Source: Dichetophora obliterata (lineage: Eukaryota > Arthropoda > Insecta > Diptera > Sciomyzidae). Taken from it: a stretch of 64,000 nucleotides of DNA. The DNA lies in assembly GCA_963920525.1 (NCBI GenBank), contig OY986435.1, positions 303,216,908 through 303,280,907 of the forward strand, read 5' to 3'. The translations under genes were made by a program, and so were the position numbers. Under the pieces are notes generated by a model. That model made no database searches and was not told the origin of the DNA. It worked only from the letters and a program-made list of their open reading frames with translations. Below are positions 1-10,980 of the stretch, one piece after another (within the stretch, counting starts at the first letter, position 1; every line of letters begins with the position of its first letter).

Positions 1-760
1 AACTTTTGATTTTTTTATTTTATTTTATTTTATTTATATGATAATCTTAAATTTGAAAGAGGATCGTCAAATAAGGGCTTAGGCATTTATTTCGATAATA
101 AAATCATCTTCTCCGAACACAGAGATTATGTAATATCCAAAGCTAATTTTCAGCTAGGCTTTTTGAAACGTAACGGCAAAGAATTTAAAAATCCATATAC
201 AATCAGAACCTTATTTATTTCTCTAGTGAGATCCCTCCTAGAATTTACCAACATAAAATGGTTTCCTATTAACCAAAACGATATCAATCGAATCGAGAAA
301 ATTCAAAAGAAATTTACAAAATTTTCTCTCCGTCAGGCATTTACATTCGATCTCATGCCATCTTACGATATCCGCTGTAAGATTCTCAATATGAAAACGC
401 TTTCTATAAGACACAAAGTGAGCAGTGTATTTTTTATAAAAGTCAACATCAATAATAGAATCGATTGTAATGATCTTCTTGCCTTAATTCCATTTCATGC
501 TCCCGCAAGATCACTAAAAGACCAATATCCTTTTTATGTTCAATCGCACAGAGCAAACTACGGAAAAAGCGATCCGTTAACACGTTGTCTTCTTTACTGT
601 AATATTCTCGGTAGTCACGTAGATTTAAGCTCAAGCAAAATTATCTTTAAAAGCGATATAATCCTATTTTTTTACTAACCTAGTATGTAAGCTACTATTT
701 GTCATCTGTACGGGCATAGCCAAGTAGATGATAAAATAAAATAAATAAATAAATTAAATT
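1..760 (+). mobile_element. Jockey/I-type non-LTR retrotransposon, 3' end of ORF2 and tail
   Basis: One reading frame from about position 40 to the stop near 676 encodes the C-terminal part of a non-LTR reverse transcriptase, downstream of the catalytic core. Recognisable pieces are LGIYFDNK, a LGFLKRN block, LVRSLLEF, RIEKIQKKF and ARSLKDQYPF, in the order seen in Jockey/I-type elements. No ATG is needed because the window cuts the element; the start of the window is a TTTTA-type simple repeat. After the stop comes a short 3' UTR and an AATAA/AAATT-rich tail (about 725-760), typical of the 3' end of such elements. Whether it belongs to the same family as the element at 61-64 kb cannot be decided, because the two pieces cover different parts of the element. 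Confidence 0.8.
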
Positions 761-1235
761 AAATACCATATCTCGACCTTATAAAATCATCTTACAATGG
801 CGTTGTTATTCCTTTAAAGTGTGCACAGAAATTTGATGCAAGAGAAAAAAAAAATCTGAATTGCTATGATGATATTTTAAATTGCTATGCTCAATCAAAT
901 TCGTTTCCGATTTAATTTTAGTTTTTTCTCAGTAAAGCCAATATTAAAAATATCATTTTATTTATCAACTACATGAAACAAAAAATGGCCCCCTGAGTAA
1001 AATCCTGGCTACGCCCATGCATCACCTAATTAAATCAGATCAAAAAACCAATTTAATTAGAAAATAACGATTATGGTATGATGACTTTTTACTAGAAATC
1101 ATAACCTGTACGGCCCTTAATTAAAAATAGTTGCTTTCTTGTGAATAAAATCCCGAGTTTTGCATCCCGGAATGCCTTAATGTACTTAATGGGCATGTTT
1201 AAGAACACAGCTTTTGCTTGCTTGATAATTTTATG
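761..1235. other. AT-rich intergenic stretch
   Basis: No coding potential or repeat structure that I could support lies between the retrotransposon tail and the left TIR of the mariner element. Confidence 0.5.
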
Positions 1236-1237
1236 TA

Positions 1238-2154
1238 CAGGGTCCGCCACATAACGTTTTTTTCAACTAGTGCTTATTTCGTGAATGGTAACACTTAGCT
1301 CATGTCTGATTCGACACATAATAAGTTTTATCCTTCCGCTTAACGAATATGGTTGTGTATACGCTGGAACAACGCTGGGAAATATTGCGACATTACTTTG
1401 AAAATCATGATGCCGATTTTGCCAAAAAAATCATCTTTTCAGATGAAGCTCATTTTGATCTTGGTGGGTATGTAAACAAGCAAAATTGTCGCATTTGGGG
1501 CACAGAAAAACCGCACGCATACATTGAAAAGCCGCTGCATCCAAAACGAGTCACCGTTTAGTGCGGATTTTGGTCCAGAGGCATAATTGGGCCATTTTTC
1601 TTCGAAAATGAGCAAGGAGTGGCCGTTACAGTCATTGGCGATCGTTATCGGGCCATGTTGAACGAATTTTTGTTCACAAAAATTGAAGAGGAGGATATTG
1701 GCAACATTTGGTTTCAACAGGACGGCGCTACGTGCCACACAGCCGAAGCTACACTCGATGTTTTGCGCCCTGATTTTAAAGATCGCATTATCAGCCGCAG
1801 AGCTGATGTCGTTTGGTCACCTCGGAGCTGCGATTTGACACCGTTGGACTATTATTTTCGGGTTGCCCTCAAAGATAAGTGTTACGCCGGCAAGCCAGAG
1901 ACAATTGACGCTTTAAAGGATAATATTCGTGAAGCCATTGGTGAAATACAGCTGCACACAATCGATAATGTGCTTAAAAATTGGACCGATCGTGTAGGCT
2001 ACTGCATGGCCAGCCGAGGCAGCCATTTGAATGAAATTATTTTTCATTATAAACCAGAAGGATTGTACTTTCAAATAAAAAAAGAAATTTGAGAAAATAT
2101 TTAGTAGTTTTTTTTATAGAATTTTCAAAAAAAAAAGTTATTTGGCGGACCCTG
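1238..2154 (+). mobile_element. Tc1/mariner-type transposon, internally deleted
   Basis: The left end CAGGGTCCGCCACATAACG (1238-1256) and the right end, whose reverse complement begins CAGGGTCCGCCAAATAAC (to 2154), are matching terminal inverted repeats. Each is flanked by TA (1236-1237 and 2155-2156), the target duplication of the Tc1/mariner superfamily. The element is 917 bp, shorter than the usual 1.2-1.4 kb for an autonomous element, which fits the deletion in its transposase. The ends agree closely, so the insertion is not ancient. Confidence 0.93.
1349..2092 (+). pseudogene. Tc1/mariner transposase, deleted and stopped
   Basis: The gene starts at ATG 1349 with MVVYTLEQRWEILRHYFENH, the usual N-terminus of this group. 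It then jumps at about 1411 straight to DADFAKKIIFSDEAHFD, so most of the DNA-binding region and the start of the catalytic domain are deleted. An in-frame TAG at 1559-1561 replaces the Trp codon that normally follows TV. The rest reads on in the same frame to 2092 and keeps the first catalytic Asp (SDEAHFD), the second (QQDGATCH) and the third (SCDLTPLDY). There are 36 residues between the second and third, so it is not the classical DD34D spacing. Because of the deletion and the stop it cannot make a working transposase. Confidence 0.9.
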
Positions 2155-2156
2155 TA

Positions 2157-2922
2157 TAAGCAATGGGTACTTTAAAGCGGTAAGAATTGATTAAAATTTA
2201 CATGAAATATGCCATTTAAATAGAAAGTATTATTTAAATACGTTCAATATTTTTATATCACCACACATAATATTGTGGCTTTTTACCTTTGTCTTTTAAA
2301 TGCGTCGGCAATTATTTTTCAATTGATTCTACGCGTGACTTCGTTTCTTTTGAAACTTAATAAAGTTTCTTGGGTTTTGACATTTTTCCCAACTATTTTA
2401 TAAAAAAAGGAAATGCGCATACAAATCAAAAAGAAAAACACAAGCGAAGTACTGTCAACAACCACCCAAGTGGTCAGAATCAGATCTAAAAAGATTAAAC
2501 ATAAAACATGACTAATTTAATTTATATATTATGCTTCAACCACAATCGATTTGAAATTTATATTTTTGGTTTTACTCTTTATTTTGGTAAATACTTTTTG
2601 TTACTTTTTATTGGACTCACATTTATTGTACTATTTTTTATCTTGTTGCTACAATAATTTTGGGGTTTTTTAAAACCCAAAATCCCCGTTTGGTTGCGCT
2701 ACTGCTTCAATCGAACAATCAACTATTAATTTCAATTTAGTTTTTATTGATTCATTATTTTTTATAAATAATGCTTGTAGGTAACAATTTATTGTATTTC
2801 AGCATATGAAAATAAACCCTAAGGATTATTACTATTCGTATTGACATTTTTTAATATTTTAAAGATTTTTTTAAAGATAATACAGCATTAATAATTTTTT
2901 TAAAAATTTGTCCAGTTTTCAC
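2157..2922. other. AT-rich stretch downstream of a cuticle gene
   Basis: No gene is visible. For the minus-strand cuticle gene this is 3' flank; the nearest AATAAA on that strand is the complement of 2788-2793. Confidence 0.5.
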
Positions 2923-3682
2923 TTAGTGATGGTAGGTAACGGCTGGAGACGAGTAGGTAGCGTAGTTAGTATTTGGGCGATCATAAGACAAGGGAGCCGC
3001 GTAGCTAGTGTAATGAGGCGCTGGAGCTGCATATCGGGCTACTGGGGAAGATAATGGTCTGACAACAGTTGGGGCAGCATAGGCAGCAAATGGGGTGCTG
3101 TAATAAGGCACTGGAGCAATAGTATTGACCAAAGTAGGAGCAGCATAGCGAGCAACTGGGGCGTTATACTGAGCCAGTGGAGCGCTAGTGAAGTTGATGA
3201 TTGGAGCAACAGACTTTACAGCAACTGGAGGAACTGACTTTACAGCAACTGGAGGAACAGCGACACTCTTGACTAGTGGCTCGCGCTTAACAACAGCATT
3301 GAATCCATTGACATCATCGGCAGTATAGTAGACAGTACGTTTGAAACCATCAGGATCGATCAGCGAATATTCACCACGTACAACATCACCATCGCGTTCC
3401 TCAACCTGGCTCTTTGAGTCACCGGTCAGTTTATCATCTACACCATAGGCGAATCTGTACCGTGGATATGCATTATATTCCTCGGGAGATTTAACAACAA
3501 GGTTAGCAGTCTGGCCAAAAGTCAGAGGAGCTTCTTGGTAAACTCGACCGTTTGGAGCATAGTCAGCATTGGCAACAGCAACGCATGCAAACACGAAGAT
3601 AAATTGCTAAATAAGTAAGAATAAACCATGATTACGAGAGTGACTACTGTGAAATGTTTAAGAGATCTACCCTGAATTCCAT
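2923..3682 (-). CDS. RR-2 cuticular protein (Ccp84A-like), two exons
   Basis: Structural protein of the fly exoskeleton, secreted by epidermal cells and binding chitin through an RR-2 (extended Rebers-Riddiford) domain. Exon 1 is 3682-3671 (MEFR), with a GT donor directly after it. Exon 2 is 3606-2923, with the AG acceptor at 3608-3607, giving 231 aa and a 64-nt phase-0 intron. Residues 1-18 are a signal peptide. Residues about 47-110 form the RR-2 domain ([49 protein letters not shown]). The tail is rich in Ala, Pro, Val and Tyr with APV.YYAAP-type repeats and ends in YHH. Exon 1 reads MEFR where the plus-strand genes have MAFK or MTFK, and the DPHPQY motif before the domain is changed to NAYPRY. 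The closest relative in the window is the divergent gene at 10981-11761. No defect is seen. Confidence 0.93.
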
Positions 3683-3739
3683 ATTGTGTGCTTGGTGATT
3701 TTCTTTATAAGGTTCTTTGCTGTTGTAAGCCAAAAACTT

Positions 3740-3775
3740 AATGATACGTTTCGAATTTTGTCGACAACTTTTATA
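3740..3775 (-). promoter_or_regulatory. Core promoter of the 2923-3682 cuticle gene
   Basis: On the minus strand TATAAAAG lies at 3775-3768 and an ATCATT initiator-like word at 3745-3740, about 31 bp downstream. This spacing recurs at the other cuticle genes. A second TATAAAG at 3711-3705 is too close to the ATG to be the TATA box. Confidence 0.65.
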
Positions 3776-3779
3776 CAAA

Positions 3780-5079
3780 ACTTGAACAAATTAAATTCTT
3801 TTCTTCTTTAAAAATCGCTTCCACTGTGCACAAAATCGTTGCTTTGGATACATGTTGCTGAGGGTATGAGCCAGCGACCTTGTATCATGGATTGGCTAAA
3901 TTTCAACATTCACCTGTTGTTTCCTCAAACGAAGTCAAATAAAATAAAAGGATAAAAAATGCTAATTAAAACTGCAAAAGTTAACCATGAGTGTACAAAA
4001 GTTTTTATGAGCCAACACACGTGATCAACGATAAGCTTCAAATAACAATAAAATCTTAATTTTGACCAGAGAAATATTTAAGATCAATTTGCAACAGGCA
4101 CATGGAATGTTTTAAAAGGGTTAAGAATTTAATTAAATACCAGATAAAAATGATGAAATTAAGAGAAAATAGATACATTATATTACACTTAGATGCTTAT
4201 ATCTTGATCAGTTTAGACCAATAAATAAGAGATAGTTAAATATGTAAATACAAAGTATTTAATTTGTCTATCCATAAGATCTAAAATATGTTTTAAAAAA
4301 AAATTGTATTATGCAAAATGGCTTGAAAATGTTTTCAAAGGCCAAAACTTGTGGCATTTTCTTTTCGTGGCAAAAGTTATTTGCTCTGAAAGTGCAAGCA
4401 GAACTTTTTACATTTTGACTTGAATGACAAAAAATGTTGAACTGTTATCTGTAAAAAAAAGCATAAAAATGTAACCCGCATTTGTTAAATGATGTATTGT
4501 TTGGTGCCCTGTTGTTTAGTATTGAGAGATCACTGGTCTTAAAAAGAAAGTACATTTAATAGAATCATTATATATTTTTTTTTAATTTCTTTTTATATAT
4601 ACAAAGGAGTGGTATACGTGAGAACGCTCCTAACTCGAGAACGGATCGTCCGAATTGAGCTTTTTTTTTTTTTGTCTCCGCCCAAGGAAAGTTTTTACGT
4701 CAAGGATATTGAAAAAATACCTGCTATGGTGAAAATTCTTCACAAAACTGCCAAAAATGCCTTAACTGCTAATACGATTAACATACACATTTGTAGATAG
4801 GAGTTTTTAGATACGGTCATTGTTTCATCGCCTTTTTATTTTGATCTATCTTGAACACCAGATCTATCTTATACAAATCTTTTACAAGACTGTCGAAAAC
4901 TCCTAAACTGCTTTTACGATTAACATAATAATATTCATTTAGCAGTTTTTGGGTGCGGTGAGTGTTTTATGGCGACCAGAGGTCGCTGTAGTTAAATTTT
5001 TTAACAAAATCTATGAGCAGTTTAGGATTTCTGGCAGAAAAAGATTCAAATGTGTTCCCATACATCGCCCAAAATCATG
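3780..5079. other. AT-rich flank with a diverged short duplication
   Basis: Mostly featureless. About 4745-4825 and 4887-4965 are diverged copies of one another: both carry actgctaatacgattaaca-like and gttttt(a/g)g(a/g)t(a/g)cggt words, about 142 bp apart. The ORF at 4609-4800 falls in this repeat and resembles no protein I know. Confidence 0.45.
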
Positions 5080-6320
5080 TCAACCACGATTGGCGATTTT
5101 TGTAGCGAAAAAAAGGGATGTCGATGATTCGAATTTTTTAATTCAAAATGCAATTGCTGGACAATTACATTCGTATAAGTCGGTTGATTGTGTTACTAAT
5201 CCCGACGAAGCAACCAATTACACAACACACCACAAAAATTCCAAACAAAAAATCACTTATCCCAGCCGAAAGTACTCGATGAGAGGAGAAAAGTAATTTC
5301 TGGATTTTGGTAGATTGGTTGCCGTTCCTCTTTTATGAGCCTCTATAGTTTTTTCGCCAAATTCGATTTTGAGCACTTTTTTGCAATTTTCTTCTATTTT
5401 TCGCATGGCCATAGCTCGAAAAATGCTGTGAATTTTTATTTGCAGTCTTCAGCAAAGTTGTAGCTCTTGACTCGGCCAACAAAAATTCTGAATACATAAA
5501 GTCGGAAAAATTTCATCTTCATGCTCAAAACCCCAAAAATGTCGAAAAAATTACCACTTTTTTCACCGAAAAACGGAAAAAATCAATGAAAAAGGAGGTA
5601 ATTTTTCGAAATTTTTGGGGTTTTGAGCATGAAGATGAAATTTTTCCGACTTTATATATTCAGCATTTTTGTTGGCCAAGTCAAGAGCTACAACTTTGCT
5701 GAAGACTGCAAATAAAAATTCACAGCATTTTTCGAGCTATGGCCATGCGAAAAATAGAAGAAAATTGCAAAAAAGTGCTCAAAATCGAATTTGGCGAAAA
5801 AACTATAGAGGCTCATAAAAGAGGAACGGCAACCAATCTAGCAAAATCCAGAAATTACTTTTCTCCTCTCATCGAGTACTTTTGAGCTGGGATAAGTGAT
5901 TTTTTGTTTGGAGTCAAAAAGTTGAATATTGCGACACTGTTTTATCCAACGGAGTTCCTGAATTCATAGGACTTGCCAGAACTACTATTGTCATAACTCT
6001 GCGTATCCTCAAGAACCGAAACTGTGCAATGGCACAAGACTGGTCATGAAGCAACTTAAGAATAATGTGATTAAGCAATGATAATTAAAGGCAATTTCAA
6101 GGGCGGAGTAATGCTTATTCCGAGAGCTCCATTGATTTCAACCGATTTACTTTTCGAGTTTAAGCGCATTCAATTTCCGATTCGCCTTGCATTCGCCATG
6201 ATAATTCATAAATCACAAGTCTAATCTTTGAAAGTGTTTTTATTCTCAAATCCCCATGATCTCTCATAATCGGAAATCAAAACGAAGAACGTGGTATACC
6301 ACAAAACATTGAATTGATAT
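5080..6320 (+). pseudogene. Helitron helicase (Pif1-type) C-terminal remnant
   Basis: Three blocks match the C-terminal helicase of Helitron rolling-circle transposons. 5080-5222 gives LAIFVAKKRDVDDSNF and IQNAIAGQLHSYKSVDCV. About 5945-6120 gives the FLNS...LP and CNG/MAQ-like region, badly decayed. 6100-6320 gives KGNFKGG, MLIPRAP, FEFKRIQFPIRLAFAM and NVVYHKTLN. The middle is interrupted by the long palindrome at 5241-5911, which separates DEATNY from the PTEFLNS-like codons. Several stops and frameshifts are present, so it is dead. No RepHel N-terminus and no convincing Helitron 3' terminal hairpin were found, so the element ends are unknown. Confidence 0.82.
5241..5911. repeat. Long near-perfect palindrome (about 325-bp arms)
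   Basis: The left arm (5241-5565) begins CCAAACAAAAAATCAC, and the right arm (5587-5911) is its reverse complement with only scattered mismatches; the loop is about 20 nt near 5576. It sits in the middle of the Helitron helicase remnant. The material foreign to that gene runs from about 5223 to 5945, so short non-palindromic flanks may belong to the insert. It encodes no protein. A transcript from either strand would fold into one long hairpin. The most likely origin is a foldback/MITE-type element. Confidence 0.9.
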
Positions 6321-6343
6321 GACATGACATGACATGACATGAC
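6321..6343. repeat. GACAT pentanucleotide microsatellite
   Basis: Four tandem GACAT units and a partial fifth lie directly after the Helitron remnant. Confidence 0.85.
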
Positions 6344-7025
6344 CATCCATCCAAACATCATACATCTTATACTTACAATGTCCAATTGCAATAAAAAGTT
6401 GTTATTTTACTTTTGTCAACTTAACATTTTTTGCCCAGTCGTACCAGAATCATACAATTTTAATCATAAACTTATATCATACATCTTATACCTTAGGCTT
6501 GCTTAACCTCTTTGCGTTCCATGTAAAAGAGGATTCAAAATACTATAATTCCGTTAAAATAAAAATTATTCAAAATTCAATATAATTCAATTGAATTCAA
6601 AAAGTTTTTAAATTTTAGTGAAACTGTATATGTAGGTGCTATGGGCCAACGTTGCTGTCACTATATATATATAAATGCTACCAAGCCGACTTTTACCGCA
6701 CATAAATCAAGTAAAATACTATATATAAGACCAGATACGGTTTTGATAGTTAGGCATTAAAGTTTCAAAAGGAAATGTCTGGCATGTGTGGCTTGAATGG
6801 CTATTTTTTGACACTTCCAAACTTCTCACAAGCTCACAAAGGATCACAAACACATTCAATAAATTGGGGCAAGGCAACGGGTGTCAGGCCCTCTAATTTA
6901 TTTATAAAAAGAATACATTTTCAAATTTGTTGATTCCTTGTATAAATGTTTTGAAGTTTCATGTAAACATTTCTCGAGCAAACTTGACATATTCCGTAAA
7001 AGATCTAAAAATTTAACAAAATTTA
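6344..7025. other. AT-rich intergenic stretch
   Basis: No gene or clear repeat seen apart from short TA runs near 6665-6675. Confidence 0.45.
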
Positions 7026-7640
7026 AACAACAAATAGTTGTCGAAATTTTCTATTTCACATATGGTCACTTCCATGGTCGCGCAAGTAAGGTCCAGATTT
7101 GGGCACTTTCACCAAAAGGTCTACGGCGACTGAAAAATTAAATGTTACGGAAAATTCTTTTCCATGTCCAGAAAAAACAAAAACAGATTTGAAGGGAAAA
7201 ATCTGTAACATAGCGCATGTATCGTAACGTATTATATTATGGCTTGTATAAAAATGATGAATCAATTTTTATTTTATTTATGAATTGCATTTAATAAATT
7301 AAACGAAACAATTATGAATATATAGCAATATTATTCCAGAGCAAACACCACTTCTATTTTTTGTTACGTTACGCGATCTTTTTGTTTGCTTATATTTTTG
7401 TCCTATTGTATTCTATATTTAGTGTTAAAGGTGGAAACAATCGAAATTTTGATCAGAGAAATATTCAAAATAATTACTACTAGAATGCTATCCAAAAATC
7501 AAAGCAGGACAAAAAATGCTTCAGTTTTTCTTTGCTTTTTTAGTTTTTTAGCAACATAAAAGGTGTACGAACGTTACTTGCTCGACCATGGAAGTGCCCA
7601 TATGTTAAATAGAAAATTTCGACAACTATTTACTGTTTAA
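7026..7640. repeat. Inverted repeat with 64-bp arms
   Basis: 7026-7089 (contains AGTTGTCGAAATTTTCTATT and CACTTCCATGGTCG) is repeated in reverse complement at 7577-7640 with a few changes. About 490 bp of AT-rich sequence separates the arms, so this may be a decayed non-autonomous DNA element. I did not find a clean target duplication, and the arms lie inside weaker similarity. Confidence 0.7.
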
Positions 7641-7810
7641 ACTATTTCACACTTCTGGTGTTAATTCAACAAAATATAGTGACTTCATTTTTAAAAAATC
7701 GGCCATATCGCTTAATGAAGCCCGATTTTCGAACATTTGGTGCTATTTTTCTAGATCTTCTGCAAATTTTTTTATGAGTGCAAGAAAACGAAAAATCATG
7801 AATTAAAAAT

Positions 7811-8085
7811 TAACAATTAATTTTTCTAACGAATCTTTCCAAAGAAACAACAACAACAACAACGTTTTCAATATGAAAAAGGAAAACATCACTAGCTGAT
7901 TTTATTGCAATTTCGGCCCTGCTAAAGTCTTCATCAAAAATCTTTGTGATACGACGTGCAAGCGCACTGCATCACAGAGCCGATGAGATTTTAAGTGTAA
8001 ATTTCTCTGTTTTTCTCCTATTTCATATTTTCATGTTTGTAGTTGTATTTTTGCTTTACTTTAGTCTTTATGCTTATGTTATTAT
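7811..8085 (-). mobile_element. SINE-like repeat, family 1, copy a (reverse)
   Basis: Read on the minus strand this matches 14940-15260 over most of its length. Shared words include CTCTGTG(g/a)TGCAGTGCGC, TAGCAGGGCCG, AATCAGCTAGTGATGTTTTCC and a GTTGTTGTT run. In this copy the segment carrying the RNA polymerase III B-box is missing: GCGCTTGCACGTCG... runs straight into ATCACAAAGATTT. A conserved block upstream of the SINE (8010-8085) is also shared. Confidence 0.78.
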
Positions 8086-9083
8086 TATGGAGTCCAACAG
8101 TCTGTTGGAAGTCTTCCACTAACAAAGCATGGTTACTGAAGTTGTTTTTAGATTTTTGCTGATATATTTTCAGCCTGCTTCTGTTTGGTCGTGCTTAACC
8201 ATTTGATGAAAGTTTTTTCTAGCTACTAAAGATCAATAAACGATTTTAAGCTATGAAACAACTAGAACTTAGGTTTAAAATCAAGTATGATTTAAATTTT
8301 CAAATATTTAAAATTTGTATTTAAATCATAAAAAATCAACATTAATTTATTTATTTAAAATGTAAAATGTATAAATTCTTACAAACTAAAGTAACAAAAA
8401 AATAAAACAATTTTTTTTTATATAACTTAATTTTTATTTAGTTTTAATAACCAAAAATAAAATTTTAAGTCTAACGACTTTATTGATTGAGTTCTTAATT
8501 TACTACTGAGCTTAATAACTTCTATAACTTAATTATAATAACTGCTCTGCTGCTGTCTCTTCAGATGTATCGTTGCACACGCGCTAGAGTTATGGTATTT
8601 CGATGAATGTTTGTTGCTTGTGTTAATTCCTCGGAACTTCGCTGCACTGCTCCAAACCTGAAGTCAGTAGTTTATTTTGGAGCGGATGTTTCCACTGTTT
8701 GGACATAGGAACGTGTCGTTCGTTGACTTTACGTTTTCAGCGTACAGGGTGTTAACTTATAGCATAAACCTTATTGTTCCATTTGAATCCAAACTATTTC
8801 AAAAAAACGAGTCCGTTGCGAACTCGGATTATTTAAAAAAAAAAAACCTGGAACGGATTTGTATATGAAGTCCGTTCCGAGTCCGTAGCGAATCCAAAAA
8901 AGTGGAAAAGGCTATTTGTTTTTTTGAGAGGAATTTCATACGAAAAAGAGTAAGTTCCGGATGCGAAACGCAATCCAATTCAGATAAAAAATCCGAAGAA
9001 GTAAGTCCGCCTCAAATTCGAAACGGATCCGTTTGACACAATGGGTTGCTATTATCAGGCATAGTCACAATGATTGACATTTA
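8086..9083. other. AT-rich stretch with repeat fragments
   Basis: 8227-8365 is a direct copy of 15271-15385 (GATCAATAAACGATTTTAA..., then ATCATAAAAAATCAACAT). About 8790-9045 contains many near-repeats of words such as GAGTCCGTTGCG, GAGTCCGTAGCG and AACGGATCCGTTTG, perhaps a decayed short element. No gene seen; the ORF at 8677-8868 overlaps these repeats. Confidence 0.5.
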
Positions 9084-9084
9084 C

Positions 9085-10144
9085 AGGTCTATTCTGGCAA
9101 AGAATCAATTCTTACCCAGTATTTTTATTTTTTCTATGTGTTTGCTATAAATTTGTGATTTCAAAACAAAATTTGAAGCTCAAAAATAAAAAATTTTGAA
9201 AGAAATTGTCACCTGCTTTTCAGATAGTCACAATTTCATTCAAAAATTTTGTTTTTTGAGCTTCAAATTTTGTTTTGAAATCAAAAAATTACAGCAAACA
9301 CATACACTGAGAAAAAAACATACTTTAAAATTAAACAAAAAATTTTAAAATAGAAATTTAACGCATTTGCTTTTCTACAAAACAAAGTTTAAAACAAGCG
9401 TGTTTAATTTTCAACTATTAGCTCATTTCTGTTGAATAATTTTTTCTTATTATTTCCTTCCAATAACAAAAAATACGTCGCTATCAGAGATTGAATTAAA
9501 AAAATTATATACCGTAGAATCATTGAAAATTATTGCCAGACAACTGAGACCCCGATTTTACATTTGAATGTTTGAAAATATTTTTGAATTAGTCTTACAA
9601 ATATTGAACATATGATGAGATACGGACTAATTATTTTTATATTGAAAATATTTCAAGACGCAATGAAACGCAAAGTTCATCAAATGAAGTCAAAAAATTT
9701 CTTATTCGGGTGATCCCAGGGGTCGCTGATCACGAATCTGACTTCGAGAAATAAAAAAAGTTAAGAAAATGGCATCGAAAAAATAGCGGTTTAATTTATT
9801 TGTTTTAAATTCAAGAAAAATATTTTTTAATTCTGATTTAAAATATTTGTTTTAAATATCAGTGTTTTTGCATTAAACTTCTCGTTTAAATAAATGTGTT
9901 TAAACTTAAAATTTTTACAATGAAAGTTTATTTAAAAGCATTGTTTTGAAAACAAAAACTTTTGTTTTTAATTAAACTATATAAACACTTGTGTTTAGCT
10001 TAAATGAAATAGTTTCAAGCTCTATTTCAAAAACAAATTCGTTTAATATGAACATAATTTCATTTAATTTTAACACATATTTCTATCAGTGTAGAAATAA
10101 TAAAAATACAGGGTAACAATTGATACTTTGCCAGAATAGGCCTG
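9085..10144. mobile_element. Palindromic foldback element
   Basis: Apart from an insertion (9305-10091), the sequence is one long palindrome. The left arm from CAGGTCTATTCTGGCAAAG (9085) runs through ACCCAGTATTTTTATT and ATTTCAAAACAAAATTTGAA to about 9211. The right arm returns in reverse complement to AGCAAACACATA at 9304, then after the insertion continues with AAATACAGGGTAACAATT to CTTTGCCAGAATAGGCCTG (10144). Each arm is about 135 bp. No protein is encoded. The flanks are TTA on the left and TTA on the right, so a TA-type target is possible. Confidence 0.85.
9305..10091. mobile_element. Non-autonomous TIR element nested in the foldback
   Basis: It starts CACTGAGAAAAAAACATACT and ends with the reverse complement of CACTGATAGAAATATGTG; similarity extends over about 32 bp (AAAATTAAA shared). 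TA flanks both ends (9303-9304 and 10092-10093), and removing the 787 bp plus one TA restores the arm of the surrounding palindrome. The interior is AT-rich with TTTAAA-like words and no coding capacity. TA duplication and CACTG ends suggest a Tc1/mariner-type MITE. Confidence 0.85.
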
Positions 10145-10145
10145 T

Positions 10146-10880
10146 TAATATATAACGCGGTGTGCCATCTCCCATAGAACTCTTATGGAATTTTTTCTGC
10201 CCTCTTTCTGCCATCTCTGAGAAAGAAAACGATTCAATTTTAGATGATACTAATTCTTTACTCAAGAGAAGCGAAAACGCCATTAGACTTAAAAATTCTA
10301 AATTATTTTCGAATTACAGAAAAAACATTTTTTTAATCAGGAGCGGGTGAATAACATTAAATAATCACATTTAATTAAATAAAAATAATTAATTTATAAA
10401 TTACTTAGTACATTAAAATGAAATTATTTAAATTTACAGCTAAGCATACCCCGAAAACAGCGCGGGTTTTCCAGCTTATTAAATATTTTTGTGTAACGTG
10501 CAGTCTTAATATTGGTTATACATATGTACATACAAATATATTTCATGATGAATTTATAATTGCGTTTAAGCAAAGGTATCCCCGGCAATCTAAAGCAATT
10601 TAGCGAACGAAGTTAGAACGAAATTAAATTCAAGAAAAAAATCTTGAACACATGTATTCGCACCTTCTTATCCAAGCTTCGTCTGTTAAAAAAGAAAAGC
10701 TACAGCTCCATATATTCCACATACACAAATTCACTAACAAATATCTGAAGTAAATAATAGATTTCAGTTGTGTGATATTGAAAACAAGTTCAGACAACGT
10801 TGTTCCGCTTTATGAATGAAATTTCGATATTATTGAGTGGATTACGCATTCAAGTCGACTTGTTACTGATTGATTGAAGC
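10146..10880. other. Upstream region of a cuticle gene
   Basis: AT-rich, no gene seen. The short ORFs at 10162-10350 and 10418-10603 lack similarity to any family I know. Regulatory sites for the 10981 gene are expected here but cannot be read with confidence. Confidence 0.45.
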
Positions 10881-10887
10881 TAAGTAC

Positions 10888-10924
10888 TATAAAAGATGTC
10901 AACAAATTGACCAAATATATCATT
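10888..10924 (+). promoter_or_regulatory. Core promoter of the 10981-11761 cuticle gene
   Basis: TATAAAAG at 10888-10895, then an ATCATT initiator-like word at 10919-10924, 31 bp from the start of the TATA box. The predicted 5' UTR is about 60 nt. Confidence 0.75.
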
Positions 10925-10980
10925 CAATTCTTGAGCTCAGCACAGCAAAGAACGCCAAAGAGAATTATTAACCAAATAAA

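Noticed and set aside
4949..5296. ORF of 115 codons as a host gene
   Set aside because: Its middle is Helitron helicase (DVDDSNF, IQNAIAGQLHSYKS) and its end runs into the palindrome, so it is part of a dead transposon.
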